Shown piece after piece: positions 1 to 10,180 of a DNA stretch of 30,279 bases. The translations under genes were made by a program, and so were the position numbers. The notes beneath the pieces were generated by a model. The model was not told where the DNA came from. It ran no database searches and worked only from the letters and a program-made list of their open reading frames with translations. How positions within the stretch are numbered: the first letter of the stretch is position 1; the number at the start of each line of letters is the position of its first letter. Source of the DNA: Chromera velia (Eukaryota; Sar; Chromeraceae); contig JAHBMJ010002097.1 in the NCBI GenBank assembly GCA_018398765.1, positions 144,795 through 175,073 on the forward strand, written 5' to 3'.

Positions 1-28
1 CCCCCTAAGTCCCGCCTGATCGACTGAC

Positions 29-3000
29 CGTGCACCCAAAGGAACACAACGGCGATGTTGACGAGGACAATCACCTGTACAGGAGAGTCCGGGATGGCAG
101 CAGGGAGTGCCAGGGGAAGTCTGACGAGGATACGACGGGCCATCACCCAAATCTCCCACCAGTAGGTGGAGGGCTTGAAGTGCTTGAACAAGAAACCGTA
201 CCTGCAGTCCATCCATTCACATTTTCATTCTCATAAAATTGACAGGTGAACAAACAGACTGAAGGTCTGCATGAACTTGCCAGAGGAGAAGATATTCAAA
301 ATAGCACGGTATACCACAACCAAGGCTTTCGAAGTTCTGCGGCAGATTTCTGGGGGAAGTGATTCCGTCAAGAGTACAGGTTGAGGAAGAAAGAGCAACA
401 GCAGAAAGAAAACGAGCAAAAAAGGAAAAAGTAAAGTTGTGACTGTCAATACACTCACTCCCCTTTGCTTTTCTGTTCGTCAACAAACAAACACGCACGA
501 TCAGGACTGCAGACCGACCTCAGGATGACGCTCTGCTTGGTGAGGTTCTTCCGATTCCTGAACAGGAGAATGCCGAAGAGAACCGGAATGCCGACTGTCC
601 ACACGACCACCCCTGCAGCCGCAACCAGCAGCCAAGGCCGGTGTTGGGGACCGTAGCAATCCACCTGAGGGTTGCTAGCGAGCACGTTGTACTCCACGCC
701 CTCGACCCACAGGGTCTTGCAGTGCACGTTCGAGAGGAAAATGCGAGAGATTTTCGGGTGGAGGTAGTAGACCGCAATCACAAACGTCCCAATCATCGCG
801 GAGATGTCCATCACACACCACGAACTCCCAGCACCCCCCACCCGTTTCCTTTCCTCCTCCTGCTCAGCCCTATTTCTCATCTTTCTTCTCTTGGAATTGG
901 CCTCGGAGGTTGAGGTCAGCTCGCCTTCTGCAGGCGTGACTGCACCACCCCTCTTCGTTGCTGCACTGCTGCCGGGAGGGGAGAGACGACGGAGGGAAGT
1001 GGAGGAGGGCATCACAGAGAAGAGACCAAACAGGGAGGGCTTCCTCGCTTCCCCCCGTTTGCGCAACTGGTCTGCCTGCTCTCCTTCCTTCACTTCCTGC
1101 TGCTGTTCTGCTGTTGTCTGCGCGTTCTCCTCCCCTAATGCAACATCGACTGTGGAGGTTGTGGACAGTCTGCGTGTCCTCTTGTCATCCTTCTCGCCTG
1201 ACTCCCTTCTGCTGCTGCTGTTGTTCACCCCCCCTGCCTCAATGGAGACCGTCCTCTCCCTCTCTCCGGCCAACGAGAGAGCCTCACTTGAAGGGGCAGA
1301 AGGGAAAGTCTGCAGGGCAGGTGGTTGCCTGACGACGACAATCTCTCCAGCCTCAGCAACCTGTTGTTGATGGGAGAAGGTGCTGGGTGGATGTGCTTCG
1401 TTGGTGTCTCTAGATCTAGAGCGGGAGGGAGACAGCGGCTCTCTCTCGTCCTCCTCCTCCTGCTCTCTGACTTCCCGAAACACAGAAGGCACAACTGCTG
1501 TCTCAGCCTTCTCCTCCACTCTTCCACCCCCCTCACTCTGCTTCGACTCTCCCGATTCCTGCCGAGCCCTGCCGAAGGGCATCCAGGCGGAGACGGCAGA
1601 GACGACCCCACGCACCTGTGTCCATCTGCTGCTGCTGTTCTTTTCCTTCTCCTGGCCGCTGTCCGAGTTGTCGTCCACCAGGGCAGCCAGGCTCTTCGAG
1701 TCCGAGCGTCCCACACGGGATCTCTTGCTGCATGTGTCGGAGATGCACGAGAGCGCAATCACGACGAGAAACGCAATGGGAGGCACCAAAACAGCACCAA
1801 GCAGGTGGAGGTGTTCGGGGATGGCGCTGCCGAGGTTGGTGGTGAGGTCCGGGAGGCAGTTCAGATCCAGACTGAAGATGACGGGATCGAAAATTCGGCG
1901 GGCGAGATCAAATGCCCCCTCCTCTGTGGAGGCCCCCGGAAAGACCCGGCGGACGTGGGTCCAGAAAAGCGTCAAGGTGAGTCCAGTGAACTCAAACCAT
2001 GTGAAGGATATCTTCACAATCGTGACTTGCATCGACTGGTCTACCACAAACGCCTTCTTCTCATTATTTCTGACCATCAATCTCACAATCAAATACCCGA
2101 CCACCACCACAACGAGCACCACTGCTGCGATCTTCAGCAGCGAAATGCCGAAGTGGGGACACTCAAAACAGCCATCGTTCAACAGAGCCTTGGTGTAACC
2201 TTTCGGACAGGCGGCACAGAACGCATCGGTTGTGTTCAGACCGCACACGTTGCCCTGGAGGCACACTGCGGACCCTCCAGGGCACGCAGCGATGACTGAG
2301 TTCTCTGCGTGGGGACCTTCTGTCTTCCTCAGACTGCGGGGAGCTGCTGTCTGGAGACTGCTGGAGGGGGCTGCAGGGTTCGCCACGACGGCTGTCAGGT
2401 TCCTAAGGGACCACCCTGACAGAAGGGGGTGCTGGAGGGTGGACACCAACCTTTCGGTTTGGGAGTGTACAGCTTCAGACAGACGACGCAGGTGGTGCGT
2501 TGAGGAGGCACTGAAGGGCGGCACCTCTGACTGCTGCTGGTTGGGAAACTCGAAGGACTCGTTCAAGAAGGCGAAGTAATTCGGAGGGGGTATGCACGAG
2601 GACAGGGAGGTGCCGTTGGAGTGCAGCCACTGATACACGCAGGGGCAGATGGAGGGACGGGTCCAGTTCTGGATGCTCAAGGCGAACCATCCAGCCTTGG
2701 GAGAGGGGCAGATGGAGGAGAGCAGAGAGGTGTGCTGCAGCTCCATCAGAGCCTCCTGCGAACAGACAAACAAACAAAGAAGAAAAAAGATTCATTCATT
2801 GTTCGATGGGCGACCACAATGAGCGAGGCTCTCCACACACTACAAAACAGAGACTGAGAGAGAGCATAAACGAGTAAGAACAGGCCACTACACCTCTTGC
2901 GAGGAAAACGGAGGGCGCAGAAACGGAACAGAAGAGTCAGGGACAACAAACAAGCAGCAGCAGGAGACAGCCAAACAGAGAAAACGAAGAAGAGAAAGGA

Positions 3001-6000
3001 AACCCGACAGCAGTCGAGAAAGCAAGCAAAAAGAAAGAAAGAAACACGAGGCTACTGACCGTCAGGTTCATGTCAAAGAAAGAAGCGTAGCGATCGAAGT
3101 CCCACGGCATCTCTTCCTCCTCATCGTCATCATCGTCATCTACAAAGTCCGGGATTTCGGCTTCCTCCTTCTCCAGAGCATCAAGAGCCCCGTTCCCTCC
3201 ACCAGCCAGATCTCCTCGGTACTTGAGGTTACCCTGAAGTTCTTCTTTATTCGGTGCACACACAGACGCGTCCGGACAGTCCCGGCACGCGCCCGCACCC
3301 ACAAAATCCTCAAACAGACCCGAGGGACAACGATCGCAACCCGAGGCACCGGGAGTCTCTGAGAAGGTACCAGGGAGACATAAAGAACAGGTCTCAGACC
3401 CCTCATAAGAGAATTGCCCCGGAGGGCACTGACAGCACAACCCGTCCATTTCTCTCATCTCCTTGAAAGCCCTCCCTCCTCCAAGCTCGAAAGAAAAAGG
3501 AGAACGGTCAGCAACGACCAACCCCCACAAGTCTCGGGGATCGGAGTCGCACTTGAATTGCAAATCGCTCACACACTGTCTCCCCTTCTTCCGAGCAGGG
3601 AAATCTAGGCTTGAAGCATAGCCAGCAGGACAAGCCTCGCACTCGAGACCCGTGCTCTGCTCACCCAAATTACAGGGTACACAGAGATCGCAGGAGTGAC
3701 GCTCCTCTCCGCACCACGCTCCCGTCTCTCCCTCCTCCTCCACCCTCTTCCTCTCATCCAAAGCCTCCTGGATGCCCTTGCAATACACCCCCCTCTCCTC
3801 TGCAGTCCTCCACCTAGGTGCCTCTGTCCCCGACGCACATCCAAACATATGGGGGTCCACACTGAGAGTCAGAGTTCGGTTCTTGCAGACCTCCCCGAGT
3901 AGATCCACCAGACTGAAAGAAGAAAAGAGGAGGGGGGGGCAAGGAGAGCATTGTACGGGAGAGGCGTTCCCTCCTCATACATTCACAAAAAAAAACACCG
4001 CCTTATTTCGGAAACGGTTTTGCCAGTGAAACACAACACAGACACATAAAGTGAGAACAAGACTGGTCATTCATTCATGCTATTCCAACCATGTCTGTCC
4101 ATAAGACAACAGATCCGCCGAAGGGGCCCACCCAGCTCCTCTCCCGCCAGACATACCCACACCCAAAACACACAAAATACAACTCAAAGCAGCAGCACAG
4201 AATTAAGAAAGCAAAAAGCACCCCATCCACCTTGAGGGCAGTCCCGGTCCCCTCTCGAGTGTGTCCCAATTCCCTGACAGGTCCAACTCCTGAAGGTTCC
4301 CCATGCTCCCAAACACATTCGGGACCTTCCCGGAGATCCTCGTGGAGGCTAGGCGCAGAACCCTCAGCTCGGTCTTCTTCCCAAGGTCATGGGGGATCTT
4401 CCCACTCACCTGAAAGATCAGTCAGTCAGTGACAGAGAGAAAAAAGGGGGGTCGTGCAGAGTCGGAACAAATCAACAAGTTGGGGGGGGAAACACACAGC
4501 AGAGCTGTCATGAGTGGAACAATGATCACAGACCCGGTACAAGTCTGGACAGAAAGAAGCCAAAGAAAAGAAGAAGAAAAGCATAAAAGAAGGAAAGAGA
4601 GATCTGATGTATGTGACTCCTCTCGGAGACTCCGGGCCGTCATTTCTGCATGCCCGGCGCACTATGTGGGAGTTTCTGTCTCTCTGCGCCTCCGTCTTTT
4701 TGTTCTTCCATGACAGCCCCCAAACGACCGCAGCAAGACGCCTTGGAAGAAGAGTGGTCAGGGATGAGATTAGAAGCTGAGTCCGTTCAATCGAACGCCC
4801 TCAGCAGCCAGACAGCCATCACCTCCGAAACAAAGAGAGGGAGGGAGAGGGCGGCCCGAGCCCTGTGCTGTCGGAATGAGAACAGGGAGGCACTGTTTTG
4901 ATGGCAGGCATCCTCATTTCTTTCTTTCTTTCTTTCTTTCTTTCTTTTTTGCTCTAAACACAAGAGCCACCTTCTTTCCTTCAATTTCCTTTCTCCCCCA
5001 CACGATGCACCGACACAGACAGGTTCAAGAAACGAACAACCCGATCGCCCGACCGAGAGACGGACCTGAGTGTCCGAGAGGCCCAGAAGGACCACCTTGT
5101 CGTGCAGAGCCCCTACGATGTCCTCGACCTTCCCGGTCACCTCCGAGTTCCTCGACACGTCGAATCGCTCCACGACAGGAAGGTGGAACACCCCCTTCTT
5201 CAAAGGCAAGTCCCCTCTGAAGTCGTTGGAGTCCAACATCAAAGTCGTCAGGTTCAGATACCCCCCCACACCCCCAGCCTGGCCCTCAGAGACCCCGGCA
5301 CATCGACTCAAGGCACCCACGTCCCCCACGAGGGCGTTTCCGGACAGGTGCAGAGAGCGGAGAGAGGGGGGGAGACCGGCGCCTCCCTCGGGACAGAGTG
5401 AGTCGAAAGGGTTCCCCTCAAATTTGTTTCCAGAGAGGTTGATCGTCCCGACGTGTGTCAGACGACGCAGACTCGAGGGGACCGGTCCCGAAAGGCCGAT
5501 GTTCGCAAGATGCACAATGTAGTGTCCTGCCTTTTCGCCCTCTGCCTGCTTTCTGCACTCAACCGCCCCCCACATCTGCCCTGCCCCCCTCTTGCTGCAA
5601 ATGTCCTCATGAGGCTTCAACTTCGCGAACACCCTCTGTGCCTCAGAAGGGGGTTCCTTGTCTGCTGCCTTCAGAGAAGGAAAAGGGCCCTCACCGCACA
5701 GCTCCCTGAAGCCCTCCGGGTCGTAGTCCTCGTTCGCCCTCAGGCCGGCCACTGGGGACTGCTGCCAGTGCTGCAGGAGGGCGCAGTTGTACTTGTTGGA
5801 GAAAATCTCATGGAGAACCGCCAGCATTTGTGCGTGATCCTGCAAAGGGGACAACAGTAAGAGAGAGAAATACAGGCAGCAGAGAAACGGTTTTCCAAAC
5901 TCAGCGCTTTCTTCATGGTCCCTGTTCCTTTCCCATCCTTCCTTTCCTGCAGAAAAAAGAGACGACCCGACACACAGAGAGAGAAAGAAAGAGAGAGAGA

Positions 6001-6023
6001 GAGAGCTCACGACGTCAACGCAT

Positions 6024-6062
<39 letters not shown>

Positions 6063-9000
6063 GAAAGAGGGAAGAGACCACCAACTGACCGCCAGACACT
6101 CGAAGCACACAGAGGAGCACACGATGCAGTCCTCTGGCTGCGATGTGTTGTTCAGGAGGGCCATCTGACCCCACTGGGGCTCCACGGGTGTCTCGGGCAG
6201 GCAGACCTCCCCTCCTCCCCCCTCGAGAATATGGAGAGTTCGGACGGTGGGGAAAGACAAAGACACAGGACCTTCCTCTTCGTCCGCCCCCCGAGGACGT
6301 TCTTGGACGTTCGTCAGAAGAAAAATGCCTGTCACGTTGGCATTCCTCGATGCCGCCCTCACGCCTGCATGCATGAATCGAATCGTTCATGTGCGCACGT
6401 GCAAGGGGAGGAGGAAGCGGGTCTTTCTCGGTCGAGGAAAAAAAAAAGTGTATGAGAGTAGGGAGTGCGATGCTAAAAGACGAAGTGACCAAGGGACACG
6501 GAGCAGAAGGAAAAAAAAGGAAACCAAGTGACTAAAAAGTGGGGGGACTGTCCCTCGCGTATCACTCTATTTTTCTCCCCGTCTATGACGATACGAGGGG
6601 CATCTTGGACGACTGACCGTAAGGAGAGGGAGATGCCATTGCAACAGCCGAGGTGCACCTAGGATCCTTCTCTGTCTCTGTGCTGCCTAAGGAGAGCACA
6701 GGATGGCGTCGAGAGTCTAGTTGTTGTGCGTGACGACTGTGCAGAGCGATGCCCACCATGCCTCCCTGCCCCCCAACGTTGGGGGCTGTCATCTTGGACC
6801 GTCTCCCTAGAGCCTCGAGGCTCTTCAGGAGCTCCTTGCCGTTCAGACGAAGGACCGTGAGGTCGTCAGCGTCATCACTGCCAGGAGCAGCCAGGTGGGT
6901 CAGGTTGATGAACTTCGTGTGGTTGATGTCGAACCGGTCCTGGTTCGTGAGCACGACCACCCGGATTTGATCTAAGAGGGTGTAGTCGGTGCGGGTCTCC
7001 TCCATCCAGAAGACGCCGGCAGGGGAGGGGGAGGGGGAAGGGGAGGGGGAATGGACGGGCATGGAAATGGGGGAAGTGAAACCGCCAACGGGGATGGGAG
7101 TGGTTGTGCTGTTGAGCAGAAGGGAGAAAGGAGGAGTTGAGATTGGGAAAGAAGGGGTGGGGGTGGGAGGCTCATAGGTGGGATCCTCGACGCCTTCCGA
7201 GTCTCTCCCTCTACCTCTTCTATCCCTGTCAAAAAGGTTCCCAATCGAGTATCGTCTCTGTCTGTATCTAGACACCAGACTGCCTGTATTCGATCCCGAC
7301 CGAAAGAACCACCCGAACGCACCCTGGTTGTCCTGTAGTCTCCTCCTTCTATCCTCTTCAACTGTCGGGGGTCCCCTCATTGCTTCTGCTCTGAGCACAG
7401 CGGCAGCAGTCTGCAACACCTGCCGTGTGGTTGTGTACACAATCGGCGTTTTCTTCATGAAAGGCGTGCCAGGGGGAATGCCCAGGCGGGCCCAACTGAC
7501 TTCACAGTCACCTGCAAAGTCAGTCAGGCGTGCGTCAGGATCATCAGACGCCGCATCGCAGTACCGAGGGTTCAGACCCATGAACCCCCTGAAGAGAGTA
7601 TGATCCTTCTTCATCTCCTTAAGATAAGGCCCCAGGTTATCTGCCAAGTCGTCAGACGCCAGGAAGGCAACGTCACGTCTATCCAACAACCCCCAATCTG
7701 TTGGTAGTGCCCCCTCCATTTGGTCCGCAGCCCCTGTTCCCACCCACTTCCCGGGGCTTTTGAATTCTGTCTGGTTCCTCGAAGCGTTCACAAACGTCTC
7801 TAACTGAGATCTTCCGAGCAAAAGGATGAAGACGGAAACGTCCTCCTTGGCGTTGAGTGCGAACAAACGCTGTCGCAGTTCTTCAGAAGAACTCTCGACA
7901 ACTGCGTGTCCCGTGATGCGCACATCGTTTCTCACCGACAGCTTCTCAATCTCCTGAGCGAGGCCTCTCGAATACCCCGTGGGTGCCTGCACAATCGCTG
8001 CCCTCTTCCAGTCATTCTTCCACTGATTCTCCCTCAAGGTCAACAACAGGGCTTGAGCCTGAATGTCGTCGGAGGGAATATTCATTCGAAGAAAATACTG
8101 ATATGTGTTCAGTTCTGTGGCAGTGGCTGTGCAGGTGATGAAGGGCACCTGATGGAATGTTGCCAGAGGCAGAAGCGTGGACGCGGTCTGGGAGTCCACC
8201 AGACCCAAGATCAAAGACACACCACTGCCCACCATGGCCTCAAAAACCGGAAGGGTGGAATTGTAAATCCCGGGTTGCCTCTGGGCCCTGCGGAGAAGAA
8301 GATGAGGAGGAGCAGGGAAGGAAGAAAAAACAACCAGAAGAACAATCCAGCCATGCACACATCAGAGAAACATCTGACAGAGTCTTGCATGGGCACCAGA
8401 GGACACCCCATGCAGAAGCTCTCTCGGCGATGCCCGACCTTCCCATCCGCCCCATTTCTCTCTATTCACTTCAGAAAAAACGAAGAAAGAGATCCGAGCT
8501 CTCATGGCTGAAGTTCTCTTTCCGCAAACACAATTAACACAGCCATTTTTTCGCTAATCTCCGCCAAGTCCCCGCCCCTACGTCCTCCCAGAAGCAGGCT
8601 TTCACATCACCTAATCAAACAGCCCCTGGTTGGAGGGGAGTCAGAAAAACAGAAGCAGAGAAGAGAATTAAAAAAAAAAAAATGAGGAAAAGAGAATGAA
8701 AAAGAGAAAGCAGGAAATTAGAGGGAAAGAGTGAAGAACGAAGACTGACTCATGATCCTTCAGATAACCCAGCTCGAGGGACCCCACCAAGAGTTCGATC
8801 TCCACTTCCTGGCCGTCCACAGTCAGGGGACCTCCAAAATCCTGAGAGGGGAGGACAAAGCAGGCGTGTGTCAATCGATTGATCTAAGCGTGCAATGAAA
8901 GGCACAGATAGGATGCCTAGAGACATGGGTAGCAGGGCACCAAGATCAGAGCCATCAAGCCGATCGGATGGAAAGCTTGGCGGAAGGCCAAATATAGGCC

Positions 9001-9413
9001 AGAAGGCCGACAAAGCACGTCGGAAAGCAAGCAAGCAAACAGACTTTGGGCAGGCAGACAACGAATAAAGCGCGCAAGCGGACAAGCAGGCGCAAGCCAG
9101 GCAGTCGGCAAGACCAGCAGAGATAGACAGGCAATACTTGCAAGACAAGCCCCCCACCTGCAGAGCCTTGTGAAGTGCATATCGATACGTCGAGGAGTCC
9201 CAGTCGAAAGTGAGGACCTGCATAGCGGCATGGGGATGCATGCATACATACATCTGCAAGTTCAACTTTGGATTGACAAGAAGTCGTTGAAGGAGGATGC
9301 CAGAGGGGAAGGGTATGGCTGATCAAGTCACTCACCCCAATTCTGATCACCACCCGCTCCGCAAAGCAGACGGCAACTGCCGCCAGAAGGAAAAATACAA
9401 AACGAAACATCAT
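29..9413 (-). CDS. Receptor-like multi-pass membrane protein: signal peptide, Venus-flytrap (PBP1) domain, LRRs, Cys-rich region, 7 predicted TM helices; partial at the left edge
   Basis: Ten coding exons on the minus strand, in order: 9413-9336, 9217-9158, 8841-8750, 8287-6618, 6364-6090, 5839-5066, 4409-4231, 3912-3060, 2755-519, 201-29. All nine junctions are GT-AG with matching phases, so this is one gene of at least 2130 residues whose 3' end lies beyond base 1. Residues 1-18 are a signal peptide (FVFFLLAAVAVCFA core). About 22-450 is a type 1 periplasmic-binding-protein/ANF-receptor domain (IRIGVL start, ILGLVDSQTAS, FLRMNIPSDDIQAQAL). A Pro/Ser linker follows. Residues 800-1035 hold plant-type LRRs (LSGPVPSSL, INLSGNKFEG, SGKIPHDLG). 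Residues 1110-1265 are cysteine-rich, GCC2/GCC3 or ephrin-receptor-like (CPPGQFSYEGSETCSLCLPG). A second short Cys block is near 1485-1526. Hydrophobic helices lie near 1530, 1572, 1643, 1976, 2035, 2087 and 2112, with a Ser/Glu-rich loop at 1666-1975. A surface receptor is inferred; ligand and signalling partner are unknown. Confidence 0.9.
202..518 (-). other. Intron 9 of the receptor gene
   Basis: A GT-AG phase-2 intron of 317 bp. Reading through it ends in stops. Splicing joins ...VILR directly to YGFLFKHF, which continues the region after the fifth membrane helix. I see no gene inside it. Confidence 0.8.
2756..3059 (-). other. Intron 8 of the receptor gene
   Basis: Phase-0 intron of 304 bp with a GTCAGT donor. 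Its acceptor follows a T-rich tract (tttgtttgtttgtctgttcgcag in the sense direction). Purine-rich on the plus strand; no other content seen. Confidence 0.8.
3913..4230 (-). other. Intron 7 of the receptor gene (weak donor)
   Basis: Phase-2 intron of 318 bp. The donor AAG|GTGGAT is the weakest in the gene and was chosen because its phase fits the exon starting at 3912 and the LRR reading frame stays open up to it. This boundary is the least certain in the model. Confidence 0.6.
4410..5065 (-). repeat. Intron 6 of the receptor gene, with a (TTTC)n microsatellite
   Basis: Phase-0 intron of 656 bp, the longest in this gene. It holds a TTTC run at about 4916-4950 (GAAA in the transcript). The LRR repeat is interrupted between ...GLSDTQ and VSGKIPHDLG, so the intron splits the LRR array. 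No gene inside. Confidence 0.8.
6025..6060. repeat. (CA)n microsatellite in intron 5 of the receptor gene
   Basis: About 18 uninterrupted CA units. The host intron is 6089-5840 and is transcribed from the minus strand, so the transcript carries (UG)n about 30 nt after the 5' splice site. Confidence 0.95.
8288..8749 (-). other. Intron 3 of the receptor gene
   Basis: Phase-2 intron of 462 bp with a GTCAGT donor. It contains an A12 run near 8670 on the plus strand and purine-rich sequence. Joining ...YLKDHE to AQRQPGIYNSTL restores the Venus-flytrap domain. No gene inside. Confidence 0.8.
8842..9157 (-). other. Intron 2 of the receptor gene
   Basis: Phase-0 intron of 316 bp. The part around 9025-9130 is made of short degenerate GCAAG/GCAGGCAGAC-like repeats. 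The donor is CAG|GTGGGG. No coding signal. Confidence 0.75.
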
Positions 9414-10180
9414 TCAATTCATCCAGGAACAAGTAATGAGATTGCCACCTAATGATTTGATTCCGCACCACCTTGAAAGACTGTCTCCTCCACCACAACG
9501 GCTCTTCACGTCAATTTTTCAAAAAATCCGCAGCATCCTGGAAGAAAACTCGGACCAACTGCGGAAACCGAGGAGGCTTAACACATCACACCCGTACAAC
9601 GTGTATGCGATCTCACAGAACTACCCTATTTTCCTGCACTGTTAGCCTCTTGAAAGTCAAAGATCCGAATTCTGTGAATGATCTTCCAGCGCCCCGGAAA
9701 GTTTTCGCTTTCACGGGGCAGCGCGTAGCTAGCCGAGCTATGCCGAGCAAATTGACAAAACGCGCTGCATGCCTTTCGGGCCCGCGCGCACACTGAGACA
9801 CGAGAAGATGCGGCCCCGGAAAGACCGGCAAGGGGCCGGGCCGCGGACACGAACAATATCGAGGCAAATTTCGCTTTTCCGGACCTCTCGCACGACACGG
9901 CTACACGGCCCCCATGCATGCATGCATGAATTTTGTTTCCCTGAACAAATTTCTGTCGCAGTTCCTCGCAATCTGAAGCTTCTCCAGCCACAGCTCTTCA
10001 TTCGCAGATCCACCAATCAATTGCAGTCTTCTTGAAGCCAAAGAAACTTTACCAGCCGATCAACGCAAGAAAGTCCTCCCCCTCGAAAGCCACCCTTGCA
10101 TACAGTAACACGCACTGTTGCTTCAGTAGCGTGTTGCAATCTCGAAACAGAGTCTCGAAATCTCTTATACTGCAAACAGG
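9414..10180. promoter_or_regulatory. Divergent intergenic promoter region
   Basis: A 767-bp spacer between the start codons of the minus-strand receptor gene (9413) and the plus-strand six-cysteine repeat gene (10181). It contains two overlapping TGCATGCA sites at 9915-9926. In apicomplexans such sequences are bound by some ApiAP2 factors; that a related factor acts here is inference. No convincing ORF is present. Confidence 0.6.

Noticed and set aside
804..2299. Long plus-strand open frames opposite the receptor gene
   Set aside because: They are the antisense shadow of the Ser/Glu-rich loop exon, are Ser/Pro/Leu-biased, have no family features, and the minus frame is supported by splice phases and domains.
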